From assembly GCA_023091735.1 (NCBI GenBank), contig JALKBU010000262.1, forward strand, positions 1 to 53,732: a DNA stretch of 53,732 nucleotides, given 5' to 3'. Positions 1 to 8,766 of the stretch are shown here, piece after piece. Each line of letters starts with the position of its first letter. Positions within the stretch are counted from its first letter, which is position 1. The position numbers and the translations under genes are program-made. The DNA is from Trichomonas tenax. Lineage: Eukaryota > Parabasalia > Trichomonadida > Trichomonadidae. The notes under the pieces were generated by a model. The model was not told where the DNA came from. It did no database searches and saw only the letters and a program-made list of their open reading frames with translations.

Positions 1-209
1 CCAGGTCATCCTTCACTATGAGGCCACAACTACTCATAATGAAGTCTTCTTTGGCTTCCAACATTGAGTTCAATCCATTTCAACCTATTGACACTTTTCC
101 ATTTTTCCCGCTCAAACACGTCACTTTCCTTTATTTTGACATTCTGACTTTACATGTCAAAAATAAGTTGCATGTCAGAAAAGCACGTTGTTCTATTTTG
201 TCCCAGTCC

Positions 210-531
210 CTGTCAGGTATAAAGAGTCATGAAAAGTGACGTGCTTACATGGCAGTTCTAAATACATTTTGACATGTAAAGTCTGCCATTATAACAAAGG
301 GTGTTCTATTAAGCTTGATAGACTCCCTAGCAAGCTTGATACACACTCTAACAAGCTTGAAATGAACTCTAACAAGCTTAATAAACTCTAATAAGATTTG
401 CCGATGCTATAACAAGCTTAATTGAACTTTATAAATACACATTCAAATTAGCTAACTAATTTTACATGTCAAAATGCAATACATTTGCCATGTAAACACA
501 TCGCTTTTTCATGACTCTTTATACCCAACAG
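210..531. repeat. Inverted-repeat element with 71-bp arms (MITE-like)
   Basis: Positions 210-280 and 461-531 are imperfect reverse complements (71 bp each, most positions matching). Both arms carry GGTATAAAGAGTCATGAAAA near the outer edge and TGACATGTAAA at the inner edge. The centre holds a 21-bp tandem repeat. No coding potential is visible. The arms plus short non-coding core resemble a non-autonomous DNA element, but no clear target-site duplication was found. Because the arms contain the promoter-like 11-mer of this genome, the element may carry transcription signals. Confidence 0.65.
304..425. repeat. 21-bp tandem repeat centred on AAGCTT
   Basis: AAGCTT occurs at 311, 332, 353, 374 and 414, with a degenerate copy (AAGATT) near 393, giving a period of about 21 bp. 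The unit is roughly CTCTAACAAGCTTGATAAA. It fills the core of the inverted-repeat element 210-531. Confidence 0.85.
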
Positions 532-640
532 ATTTTTTGATAACAAATATTGGGAACCCTATTTTTTAGAATTATTTTTACAGGTTTTTTTCATGTTCTT
601 GGGATCCAATTTGCTTCGAAAAAATGTTCCTTTTTTGCTT

Positions 641-1080
641 GTCAAAGAGCCAAAGTGTAAAGTGTCGGATTGTCATATTGTAAGAAAATGTGACATTTCA
701 TGTAAAATGAAAATTGTCAAAAAAATTTAAAAAGGGAAAATATCATATTGAAATTTATGTCTAAAATATATGAATAAACTTGATAATTTAAACATTTTTA
801 TGATGGGTGGCAACTATTATAAAGCATATATTTGATAAATTCGAGATAGGTGGCATCTATTATAAAACACAAATTTAATGAATTGAATATGGGTGGCACC
901 AGTTATAAAGCATATATTTAGTGAATTTTGCTCTCCTTCTAATTTTAAATCTGACATTTATGATTTTATTCGGCAAATATTTATTTACGTGGCAAAATTG
1001 ATTTTTTCTTATCGTTTTTTTAACAATTTTTCAATATAATAGATCTGACAATCCGACACTTTACACTTTGGCTCGTTGAC
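641..1080. repeat. Element with 35-bp near-perfect terminal inverted repeats
   Basis: Positions 641-675 and 1046-1080 are reverse complements at 34 of 35 bases; similarity continues weakly outward through a T-rich stretch. The 440-bp element has no coding capacity. Its core contains a 43-bp minisatellite. This has the same architecture as the element at 210-531 (inverted arms around a tandem repeat) but unrelated sequence. Confidence 0.75.
800..930. repeat. 43-bp tandem repeat, three copies
   Basis: GGTGGCA starts at 806, 849 and 892, exactly 43 bp apart, each followed by an ACTATTATAAAGCATATA-like stretch and an ATAAATT or AATGAATT segment. It sits inside the inverted-repeat element 641-1080. 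Confidence 0.8.
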
Positions 1081-1155
1081 ACGAAAAAAAACACCTTCAT
1101 GTCCTCCTTGATACACATGAGCGTCCGCTAGTTCTTTTGCCACATTGAATTCGAA

Positions 1156-1588
1156 ATGAGCACTATGTGTAAGGATATGGAGCCTTACATTGAGATAATA
1201 CGCTTAGAACTTGTAATGGAGTATATGTCATCGTATAACCAATAATATTGATCATATCTTCGTGAAAAAAAATTGTCAAGTCTGACAAAAGAGTTTCGAA
1301 CGAAATCCACATTTTCAGTTCGAATGCTTGAGAAAATTTGCAAGCACACCATCGTTATATATGCAGGTTTGATATTATTTCCTGTTTAATATTTCTCGAA
1401 TTACTCTTCAGTGATCATATCAAATAATACCTAGCTTAACTACATATGCATGGTAATAGTTAGAGCTTTCAAATTCATGAATTTATTTGGTTTATATATA
1501 ATATAATTGCTCTTTATAGCTCACCCAAATTTATTGAAGTTTTCAAAAGTGACACCCGTGATGTTGTGAATACTTTTTTGGAAGAAAA
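1156..1588 (+). pseudogene. Decayed 5' part of an unidentified gene
   Basis: From the ATG at 1156 one frame reads as convincing protein for about 78 codons, interrupted only by two stops near 1243-1251 (the piece before ends MEYMSSYNQ; the piece after starts SYLREKKLSS and continues to near 1388). Further protein-like pieces follow in other frames up to about 1650, for example IIALYSSPKFIEVFKSD at about 1507-1560. This pattern of usable fragments in shifting frames suggests a gene broken by stops and frameshifts, whose 3' remainder may be the open frame at 1589-2458. Family not recognised. Confidence 0.4.
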
Positions 1589-2458
1589 ATGCTTAAATTC
1601 AACTTTGTCATCTCTTCTGACGTCAAGAACATTATAACCGATAACAGCAATAGTAATGAGAAGATTCTTGGGCAACAAGCACAGCATGAATTTACTATTC
1701 TTGAATCAGATGTGCAGGAGGATATTACAAAGACTTACCTGTTAATTGACAAGAGTATAATCGATTCCGACTATACGGACTTAAAGATCACAAAAAATAA
1801 AATCACTTTTAACAAAATCGTTGAACAAACTGTGCTCAGGCACTCTTTCCTATTCAATAAGTTCATACAACGCAACTCTAATCTGATTCAATTGATAGAC
1901 ACTGAGTTTAGGTCTGATTTGGTTCTTTTTCTATCGGGACAAACAACAATCATTATTATCTCTGATCCAGCTGCAATTACATCTGGCACAGCTATATCTA
2001 ACATTATTAACAACATACTCAATGATGTTAACAGCTCTGTTGTTGAGCAATCGAGGTGTAAAATTGTTTCAGATATCAATGATAACTTTTCGTCATTTGT
2101 TACAGAAAAATCAAAACTGTTCATTGTTTATTCAAACACAAAGAATGATATAAATGATCAAGCGAGAGTTTTTGGCAATAAAACTGTTCGTCCACCAAAT
2201 TCTTATCATATTTCCAAATTATATCAGATAACTAAAGATCCTGCACGAAAACTTTATCTACTCTTTCACAGCACAACAAGCGAATGCGAAAATATGTTCA
2301 AATTATTTGCTAACAAGTCCAAAACAAAAACAATTTCAAGTTCATCTACAAAACAAAATGACAACCCAAATGGGAAGCATGGTATGTTAGATTTTGTGAA
2401 GTCTACTCATGTCAATGAAAGTTCACATAAAAACACAAAAAAATTCATTGGGCAATAA
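1589..2458 (+). CDS. Unidentified 289-aa open frame, possibly the 3' part of a decayed gene
   Basis: The frame is open for 289 codons from the first ATG after an in-frame TGA at 1559. No transmembrane segment, signal peptide or known motif was seen. Residues 110-140 form a hydrophobic stretch rich in isoleucine (TTIIIISDP), and the last 50 residues are low-complexity Lys/Ser/Asn. AAAAGTGACA lies about 40 bp upstream, which fits the putative promoter signals here. However, protein-like sequence in a different frame runs into the start of this frame (to about 1650), so it may be only a surviving fragment of a longer gene rather than an intact gene. I do not assign a function. Confidence 0.4.
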   Translation: MLKFNFVISSDVKNIITDNSNSNEKILGQQAQHEFTILESDVQEDITKTYLLIDKSIIDSDYTDLKITKNKITFNKIVEQTVLRHSFLFNKFIQRNSNLIQLIDTEFRSDLVLFLSGQTTIIIISDPAAITSGTAISNIINNILNDVNSSVVEQSRCKIVSDINDNFSSFVTEKSKLFIVYSNTKNDINDQARVFGNKTVRPPNSYHISKLYQITKDPARKLYLLFHSTTSECENMFKLFANKSKTKTISSSSTKQNDNPNGKHGMLDFVKSTHVNESSHKNTKKFIGQ

Positions 2459-2606
2459 TAATTATTATAGCATCAACATGAGCTTCTTGTAATAATAAAA
2501 GATCACTATGCGTGGTCAGCAATGAAATTTGTGCTATGCAGATCAATTTGATCAATATAATTAGAAATTTATTGAAAAGATAAATAAATCAACGGACAAA
2601 AAATAA

Positions 2607-3902
2607 TTAATTACCAATTGGTGTTTCATATAACTTGAACAACGGGATAGAGGCTGTTTCAGCAGAAGTTGAATATTGTTTGGCGTGAATAACAATTTTA
2701 TCACAAAGAATTGGTGAATCTAATTTAAATTCTAAGCTATCCTTTGTGAGTGTATAGCTCTTTGTTGTTAAAACTTTCTCTCTAGAGATAAAATCTATGT
2801 CAAATGATTTCATGAAGTTAGAATTCATGTCTAAACCACTGAAATCAATTCTCCGGATAAATGCTGGATGTTCAAGGTTGAATATAAACTTGGACACATC
2901 GCCCTTCTCTATAATAAGCGGTTTTGTGAACAATCCTTTATATTTACTAAGTCCAATTTGATATCTTGTTGGCTGGTAGTATAAATCGACTGAATGGCTC
3001 TGCCATATGATGTTGGCGTCTTTAATGATTTGTTTGATACTTTCTTCAGTAACTTTATCATTAAAGGTCTGAATGTTATTAATTTCGTTAAGAAGATTTG
3101 TGAGCTGTTCAGGTGTAGCAATTTGAGAAATCGAATCTACTTCGGCTTCAACTTGTTCTAATAACTGTATTGTATTTGAAAGTGTTGAGGAAATTGTTGA
3201 ATAAGTTTGTTTCATTGAGTTAAGCTTTTCGCGCAATTCTGTAAGGGTTTTACTATCAACTTCGAGTTGAGTAACATTTTGTACATATTCATATTCGTAA
3301 ACATCTTCATATTCTGTTTCATCCTCAAATTCTTCCATAGGACCGCAAATCGAGAATAAACTTATGATAGATTTGATCGTGAAGTTGAGAATAAACTTCA
3401 TGCCATGGCGTAATTTGAGGAAAGGCCAACATAACCATCTGAAAATATGTCTGCTAAGGCAATTAAGCTTAATAACGAAATGCATGCATTCTGCGAATGG
3501 ATTCTTGAATGGTAGAATGGGGAATTCTGGGAAATTGATGCTTAACGTGAAATGTTTAATCGAAAATGTCTTCAAACAGCACAAAACGTACTTGAATATT
3601 TGCCATGGTATGAGTAAAATTGCAGTAATAAATCTGAGGATGCAATGAAGTAAATAAAAAATGCTATATAAAATTAGAAGCACAATTCGAATTATTACAT
3701 TAAGTTCTTGAGGTGCTTTTTCTTTGTTTGCTTCCATGCGCTCAAACCTCCTTCCAACAGTGTAAATGCAGCTTAGAAAAATATATCCAAAGATTGCAGC
3801 AACTGTTATAAGGAACAATTTGAGTGGATGTGTCTCTAAAATCGTACGCAACCATTTCTGCATTTTGTTCTTCGGAGAACTGCGAAATGAATTAACGCGC
3901 AT
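2607..3902 (-). CDS. Membrane protein with coiled coil and C-terminal beta-rich domain
   Basis: 431 aa. Two strong hydrophobic segments are visible, at about residues 28-48 (LFLITVAAIFGYIFLSCIY) and 70-100, with a third weaker one near 165-185. They are followed by an acidic, Tyr-rich stretch (EDETEYEDVYEYEY, about 192-206), a heptad-like coiled coil (about 215-265), and a C-terminal region of about 140 residues with alternating strands (residues about 295-431) that ends FKLYETP. N-terminal membrane segments, coiled coil and C-terminal beta domain recall SUN-domain proteins or discoidin (F5/8C) folds, but no diagnostic motif is conserved, so this is only a fold suggestion. A downstream ATG at 3863 (MQKWLR) lies about 26 bp after a TCATTT initiator-like motif and could be the true start. 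Confidence 0.75.
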   Translation of the reverse strand: MRVNSFRSSPKNKMQKWLRTILETHPLKLFLITVAAIFGYIFLSCIYTVGRRFERMEANKEKAPQELNVIIRIVLLILYSIFYLLHCILRFITAILLIPWQIFKYVLCCLKTFSIKHFTLSINFPEFPILPFKNPFAECMHFVIKLNCLSRHIFRWLCWPFLKLRHGMKFILNFTIKSIISLFSICGPMEEFEDETEYEDVYEYEYVQNVTQLEVDSKTLTELREKLNSMKQTYSTISSTLSNTIQLLEQVEAEVDSISQIATPEQLTNLLNEINNIQTFNDKVTEESIKQIIKDANIIWQSHSVDLYYQPTRYQIGLSKYKGLFTKPLIIEKGDVSKFIFNLEHPAFIRRIDFSGLDMNSNFMKSFDIDFISREKVLTTKSYTLTKDSLEFKLDSPILCDKIVIHAKQYSTSAETASIPLFKLYETPIGN

Positions 3903-5759
3903 TTTCTATGTCAATTTTTATTCAAGAATATTTTGTCATGTAAATAAATAAATTTGACATAAAATTCAAAGGTAGAGGTGGGACAACCTCGAAAAATCCG
4001 TTTTGTTGCTTGAAACTTTGCAAACACTTTTATATACCTATGTGGATGCTATACTTTTCGTGGCATCGAAAAATACAAAGCTCGATGTTTTTGGATTTTC
4101 CCGTTTGCAGTTTAAATACGAAATTTTTAAAATTGGTGTTAAAATAATTATTTGATTTTTCAGCAAATTTATAAGGGATAAAATTAAAACTGAATCTGCA
4201 GTATTGAAGAACTATTCCTATATGGTGTTTGTTAGAAATTACAGGATCTATTAATAGGAATGACTGGGGATTTCTTACATTTTGAGAATATTAAATCATC
4301 TTATTCCTATTTTTTTCAACAAAGAACCTTATTTTAAGTGGTCAAATGGTTAACCTTATGGTGTTTCCAGAATGAGGTTTGATTGCGGTGAGATATACAT
4401 TTTTTTTCTTTTTTCAACAAAACTGATACAAAGGCATTTATTCATATATCTTCATCGAACTTTCGAACTTCAAATCACTTGCATTCGATATTGGTACTAG
4501 ATGTAACAAATTGATTTCGAAAATCAATGAAGAAAAGTGTATGTTCATTATTAATCAATTTAAAATAAACAAAGTCAATGCGCAATGAGCTATGCATTAT
4601 AAACAAACCTATTACTACACTAGATCCATTCATCAAAAATATTAAAAATCTGAAGGCCGGTGCCTCCAATACCAAAACTTCCTTTTCGAACCCCATGAAT
4701 ATGTGATTGGTGATAATATATCTGACCCATATGAGATGCAGATACTGCTTCAGTGGAAATTTTTTAAAAAATTTCCAATCTCTATTTCCGCAGTGTTGTT
4801 ATCTAATTTTTTGTACTAATCTCATAAATGGCTGGCTGTTTCCTTTATTAAATACACCTGCTACTGGAATAAAAGGCATATCCATCGATGGAAAATTTCA
4901 AAATGTGCTCCCTGGTGGAAATCTTAGCACTTCCAAAGAATCTGATACATGAGTTTACAATTTACACCCTATCGGCTGTCAGAAAAGGGCATAATTCTGA
5001 CCATATATCCGGAATCTACACATCATGACATAATGGAAATACTATTCGCTTCATTTCAATACTTTTTTACGGTTCTTGTAAATTGTCAAGCTCTAATATT
5101 TGGTATATAGCATCACAATAGTATTTAAAAGCAATAGAACCTTCAAAGTATTCAAACTTTTGTATACATGTCAAAACACTTGTTTACTATAAAATAACTC
5201 ATATTTAGCAATATTATTAGAATTTGGTGTGCTAATAGTCATAGCATATGCTAAGGAGGTATTGCATTAAGTTTTTTCCTTCAAAATTATCTTTTTCAGT
5301 TGATAGTAAATTAATAACTTACATATACTGCCAAGCTTATAAATTATGTAAATACACTATAGGCAAGTCATTGTACAATTGGTTAAATCGTCTGGATCGA
5401 AACAAAGAAATATAACCTGAAGCAAATATTTACCTGTTCTTTGCTGAAGCCATATAATAAGTTTACTAGCAAAGTACGATTGCAACCCTGGGTTGTCAAT
5501 AGCAATCACATGTGACGTCAAAAGGATAACTTCGAGTTCAAATTACCAACAAAAAAACACAATTTTATTATTTTTGACTCTCCTATGTCTAGAAATCCTC
5601 AACATAAACAAAAACCGTAAAAATCATTTGTAAACTTTGATCGCATTCTACGTAATCTATCAAAAAGTGACATCAAAGTTATCCAAAATTTCGCCATTCG
5701 ATTAAACAAGTGTAAGTCATCGGATTTTTTCTGAGTATGATAATATTCAAATTTTATTC
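3903..5759. other. 1.9-kb intergenic region without a convincing gene
   Basis: Only short open frames (81 codons or fewer) with unconvincing composition are present. Variants of the promoter-like motif (GTCATGTAAATAAA, TTTGACAT) lie at about 3935-3960 upstream of the minus-strand gene ending at 3902. AAAAAGTGACATC at about 5664 precedes the gene at 5760. A short imperfect hairpin, GATTGCAACCC with GGGTTGTCAATAGCAATC, lies near 5478-5507. No RNA gene was identified. Confidence 0.5.
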
Positions 5760-6122
5760 ATGGAAGAGGATGAATGGACGCAGGAATTCGATGAATGGGA
5801 GATTGGCTCATTCACGCCTTACGCCGGAACAGCAGCACCTCCTTCCACAACAAACACAGCGGAAAACTCTGCAAATAATGTTAAACAAGGGCCATTCCCT
5901 GAAATAGAAATAAACTCATCTTCAGACGACGACGCCCCGCCACTGCCTCAGTCAACACAACTCGCACGTGAAAATCTAAAACTCAGAACCATGGTTTCTA
6001 ATCTAAAATTAAAATCTCAAAACGCAGAGTCTATGAATTTATCGCTTAAAAAGCAGCTTTCTAATTTAAGAAATGCTTTTCGTAATCAAGTCAACACAAG
6101 TGTTTTAACATTTTTCAAATAA
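5760..6122 (+). CDS. Small acidic protein with C-terminal coiled coil
   Basis: 120 aa. The N-terminus is acidic and aromatic (MEEDEWTQEFDEWEIGSF), the middle is Pro/Ser/Asp-rich and probably disordered (SSSDDDAPPLPQ, about 53-64), and residues about 68-110 form a predicted helix with leucine heptads (ENLKLRTMVSNLKLKSQ, then LSLKKQLSNLRNAF). No family is recognised; the layout suggests a small adaptor or scaffold. It lies 437 bp upstream of the Dpy-30-like gene on the same strand. AAAAAGTGACATC about 90 bp upstream is a candidate promoter element. The stop is a TAAA tetranucleotide, the polyadenylation signal used in trichomonads. Confidence 0.7.
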   Translation: MEEDEWTQEFDEWEIGSFTPYAGTAAPPSTTNTAENSANNVKQGPFPEIEINSSSDDDAPPLPQSTQLARENLKLRTMVSNLKLKSQNAESMNLSLKKQLSNLRNAFRNQVNTSVLTFFK

Positions 6123-6523
6123 ATTTTGTTGTTTCTTTTTCTATTACACAACTTCCATATTTTCACCATGGGATTTAATCGCCTCATTAATGAAATTTTA
6201 TTAGTATATCTATTGGTTTCATTACTTTGCATTCTAATTATTTTTGAATTTATTATTGCAATCTCGATCTTGGTTGTACGGAGATATATATAAAGACATC
6301 GGAAATTGGTGTTGCTTTTATAATCTATACATGGCTGCAAAATATAGCATTATCAGGGTTATAATGATTGTATCATTGGACTGAAAATGATATTTGCAAT
6401 GCATAGTCGATGCCGAGCATTTTAGGACCACAGAAGAAATAAAATTGATATTAAAATAATAGATAAATGAGTAATACACTTTGTGACTGGTAATCTCTAT
6501 AATTAGCGTGTAAAATTTTAATT

Positions 6524-6547
6524 TGACATGTAAAAGCATCACTTTTA
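6524..6547 (+). promoter_or_regulatory. Putative core promoter: TGACATGTAAA plus TCACTTTT
   Basis: TGACATGTAAA at 6524-6534 is followed four bases later by TCACTTTT at 6539-6546, which fits the trichomonad initiator consensus (TCA+1 followed by pyrimidine and T/A). The ATG of the Dpy-30-like gene is at 6560, about 19 bp after the presumed start site. This is the clearest example in the window of the 11-mer paired with an initiator. Confidence 0.6.
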
Positions 6548-6559
6548 TAGATACGTTAT

Positions 6560-6898
6560 ATGGAATCATCTCTGATTGCTCCAGGAAAACAAAGGCCAGA
6601 CGTTAGAGTTTACCTCGAAGAGAAGGTTTTTCCGATTCTCACGAAAGGATTAGATGAATTACTTACAGCTGTTGAAGAAAGAGAAAAGAAAATCAAGGAT
6701 GGAGAAGAAGTTCCTGAAATAAATCCATCATTCTTCTTGGCTCGCTATCTTATGAGATGTGCTCAACAGAAAGATAAATCTGCACCTTCTGAAGCTGCAT
6801 CTAATGGTGAACAAGGCTCTGCTTCATCAAGAAGCTCTGCTAATGAAAACAAGGATGAAGAAGCGGAAGAAAAAACAAATGGAGAAGAATCAAATTGA
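6560..6898 (+). CDS. Dpy-30 motif protein
   Basis: 112 aa. Residues 17-68 match the Dpy-30 dimerisation motif: a first helix VYLEEKVFPILTKGLDEL (the family pattern is YL...V.PIL..GL..L), a charged linker, then a second helix beginning NPSFFLARYLMRC (family pattern NP.eFLA.YLl). The linker is longer than in canonical Dpy-30. The C-terminal 45 residues are acidic, Ser/Glu-rich and probably disordered. Dpy-30 motifs form X-type four-helix bundles that dock amphipathic helices, either in COMPASS/MLL histone H3K4 methyltransferase complexes or in axonemal radial-spoke and adenylate-kinase proteins; sequence alone does not decide which applies. The promoter pair at 6524-6547 supports this start. 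Confidence 0.85.
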   Translation: MESSLIAPGKQRPDVRVYLEEKVFPILTKGLDELLTAVEEREKKIKDGEEVPEINPSFFLARYLMRCAQQKDKSAPSEAASNGEQGSASSRSSANENKDEEAEEKTNGEESN

Positions 6899-7324
6899 TT
6901 TGTTTAGTAATAATATTAATATCTATTTCTGTAAATTATTTAACATCTGTTGTATACATAGAAGTGTTTCTACTGCATTTTTCCCATATTTTCAAACTAT
7001 AATAGAATTAGATTTAGAAATAATTATAGCTTGAGCAGTTCAAGATAGATGAAATGTCTTGTACTAAATTTGAAAAGGAATAAAGTTTTTAATATTGATT
7101 TAACTGATTGCACATAAATTGATAAAACTTTGGGAATATTTTGGATTCATTAATACAATAAGATATATATTTATCATATAATGATGATTTGCGAGCTTTG
7201 TTATGTTATGGTATCAATGAAATCGCTGATATGCATTGATTAATCAAAAAACACAAATTTGTTTACAAAACAGAACAAATAAACAAAAGGGTAACAATTT
7301 ATACATACAAATACAAAAAATAAA
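6899..7324. other. 426-bp region between converging genes
   Basis: AT-rich 3' flanks of the convergent Dpy-30-like and cyclin genes. TAAA tetranucleotides occur close to both stops. Nothing else was recognised. Confidence 0.5.
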
Positions 7325-8335
7325 TTACTCTAAAAAGGCCAAAGAATTGGAAACGACATCATCGATATAATCCTGTGTGAACTCTGGAAGTCCGACAGGG
7401 AAAGTCTCCAATGCATCATTGACGAGGTTGAGGATGCCCTCTCCTCCACTCTTGATTAACCAGTTGAATGTGGACAAGATTGAGCTAGCGAAAGTCGAGA
7501 CTTCAACTGGATCCACTCCTTGTATCGGTCCTAACTCCTCCATGCACTCAGTTCCCATTCCATTAATATATGTTGCCACATAAATTGATGCTATTGCAGC
7601 AACTGATGGCAACGTTTGATCATAAATCTCCGAAAACATGCCAACCTTCAACATAAGGTCTGCTACTGTTGCAATATTAGCGTACTCTTGCTTCGCAGTG
7701 ATTGGCATATAAATCTCTCTTGGATTCGGTGCTGTCAAGTTAAAGCGGAGTGCTGAGCAGAAAACACGCTCGCAGTCAAGGAACTCTTTCTCTGTGTATG
7801 AGTTTTCACACAGGTAAATGAAGTCTGACAGTGCTGGAGTTGTTGTTTCTTGAAGCTTGGCACCAATCCACATGCTGGTAGCGGCAAACAGCTGGAAGTG
7901 GCATCTTTTGATCTTCAGTGTTCTGCTGATGCGATCAAAGAGACCAATTGAAGTGAATAATGTGTCGTCAGAGAAAGAAAATTCCTTGTGCACTCTAAGT
8001 AACCAGTCAAGGATTACCCTTCTGTACTTTGTCTTGCAACGCTGGTAATCACTTGGAGGAAGAAAGTCTTCCTCAGTCGTTAAAATATTCTTAATTATTA
8101 AGGGTTTGTATTCGTTTAAAGTACCCAATTCAACATCACTTTCCATCTTCGATGCAGTTTCTAAGTGTTTATCGAAAATAATATCATCCTCATCGAATTC
8201 AAATGAAGATTCAACGTCAGAAGGATCACTGTATTCATAATCAAACTGTGGATAGTTTTGTGGTTTGCTGAAAGTGAAATTCTTCTGCCTTTTGTTCTCG
8301 CTGACCTCGATCCTGTTAGAGTTTACCTTCTGCAT
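7325..8335 (-). CDS. Mitotic (A/B-type) cyclin
   Basis: 336 aa. The N-terminal 95 residues are acidic and probably disordered. The first cyclin box covers about 90-215 and contains YRRVILDWLLRVHKEF (104-119), the equivalent of the MR..L.dWL..Vh..f signature of cyclins A and B, with the Arg and the Asp-Trp-Leu core kept. A second, more diverged cyclin fold follows (about 216-325). Such cyclins bind and activate CDK1/2-type kinases. The methionine of the usual MR start of the signature is Tyr here, and no clear destruction box (RxxLxxxxN) is seen in the N-terminus, so regulation of its degradation is uncertain. The gene converges with the Dpy-30-like gene. Confidence 0.92.
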   Translation of the reverse strand: MQKVNSNRIEVSENKRQKNFTFSKPQNYPQFDYEYSDPSDVESSFEFDEDDIIFDKHLETASKMESDVELGTLNEYKPLIIKNILTTEEDFLPPSDYQRCKTKYRRVILDWLLRVHKEFSFSDDTLFTSIGLFDRISRTLKIKRCHFQLFAATSMWIGAKLQETTTPALSDFIYLCENSYTEKEFLDCERVFCSALRFNLTAPNPREIYMPITAKQEYANIATVADLMLKVGMFSEIYDQTLPSVAAIASIYVATYINGMGTECMEELGPIQGVDPVEVSTFASSILSTFNWLIKSGGEGILNLVNDALETFPVGLPEFTQDYIDDVVSNSLAFLE

Positions 8336-8712
8336 ATTTTGGTATACGTTTACAATTTATTTCCGTTTTGGATTTATTTAGAGGACATTTCAGTAGTATA
8401 TTTGGTTTCATGACAAAGAGCTGAGACCATGTGCTAAATAAAACGATATGATCTCAATTTTGTTAAAATTTGAAAAAAAACTTTTCGTTTTCATTAATCT
8501 ATACATCATACAATATCATAAAATTTTGTATGCATTATTGTCTTTGATTCTCTGCAGTTTATCATGAATAAATAACAAATTATCAAATATAAAATATTTT
8601 TAAACGTGTTTAACACAATGGGCATATTAGATTCGGCGAATTAAAATATAGTATTGATCTATAGGCTCTAAACATAAATAATAAGTGCTAAAAAATGATT
8701 TGACATTTTCGT

Positions 8713-8756
8713 TTTACATGTCAAATGTATGATGTTAAGGTTATCAAAAGTGACAT
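8713..8756 (+). promoter_or_regulatory. Putative promoter: TTTACATGTCA and AAAAGTGACAT
   Basis: TTTACATGTCA at 8713-8723 and AAAAGTGACAT at about 8747-8757 lie immediately before the ATG at 8767. The first available in-frame ATG at 8725 overlaps these motifs, which argues for the downstream start at 8767. Confidence 0.5.
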
Positions 8757-8766
8757 AATATTTTTG

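Noticed and set aside
4475..4952. Short open frames of 73 and 81 codons in the 3.9-5.7 kb spacer
   Set aside because: Composition is unlike coding sequence here, and no relation to known domains or to each other is visible.
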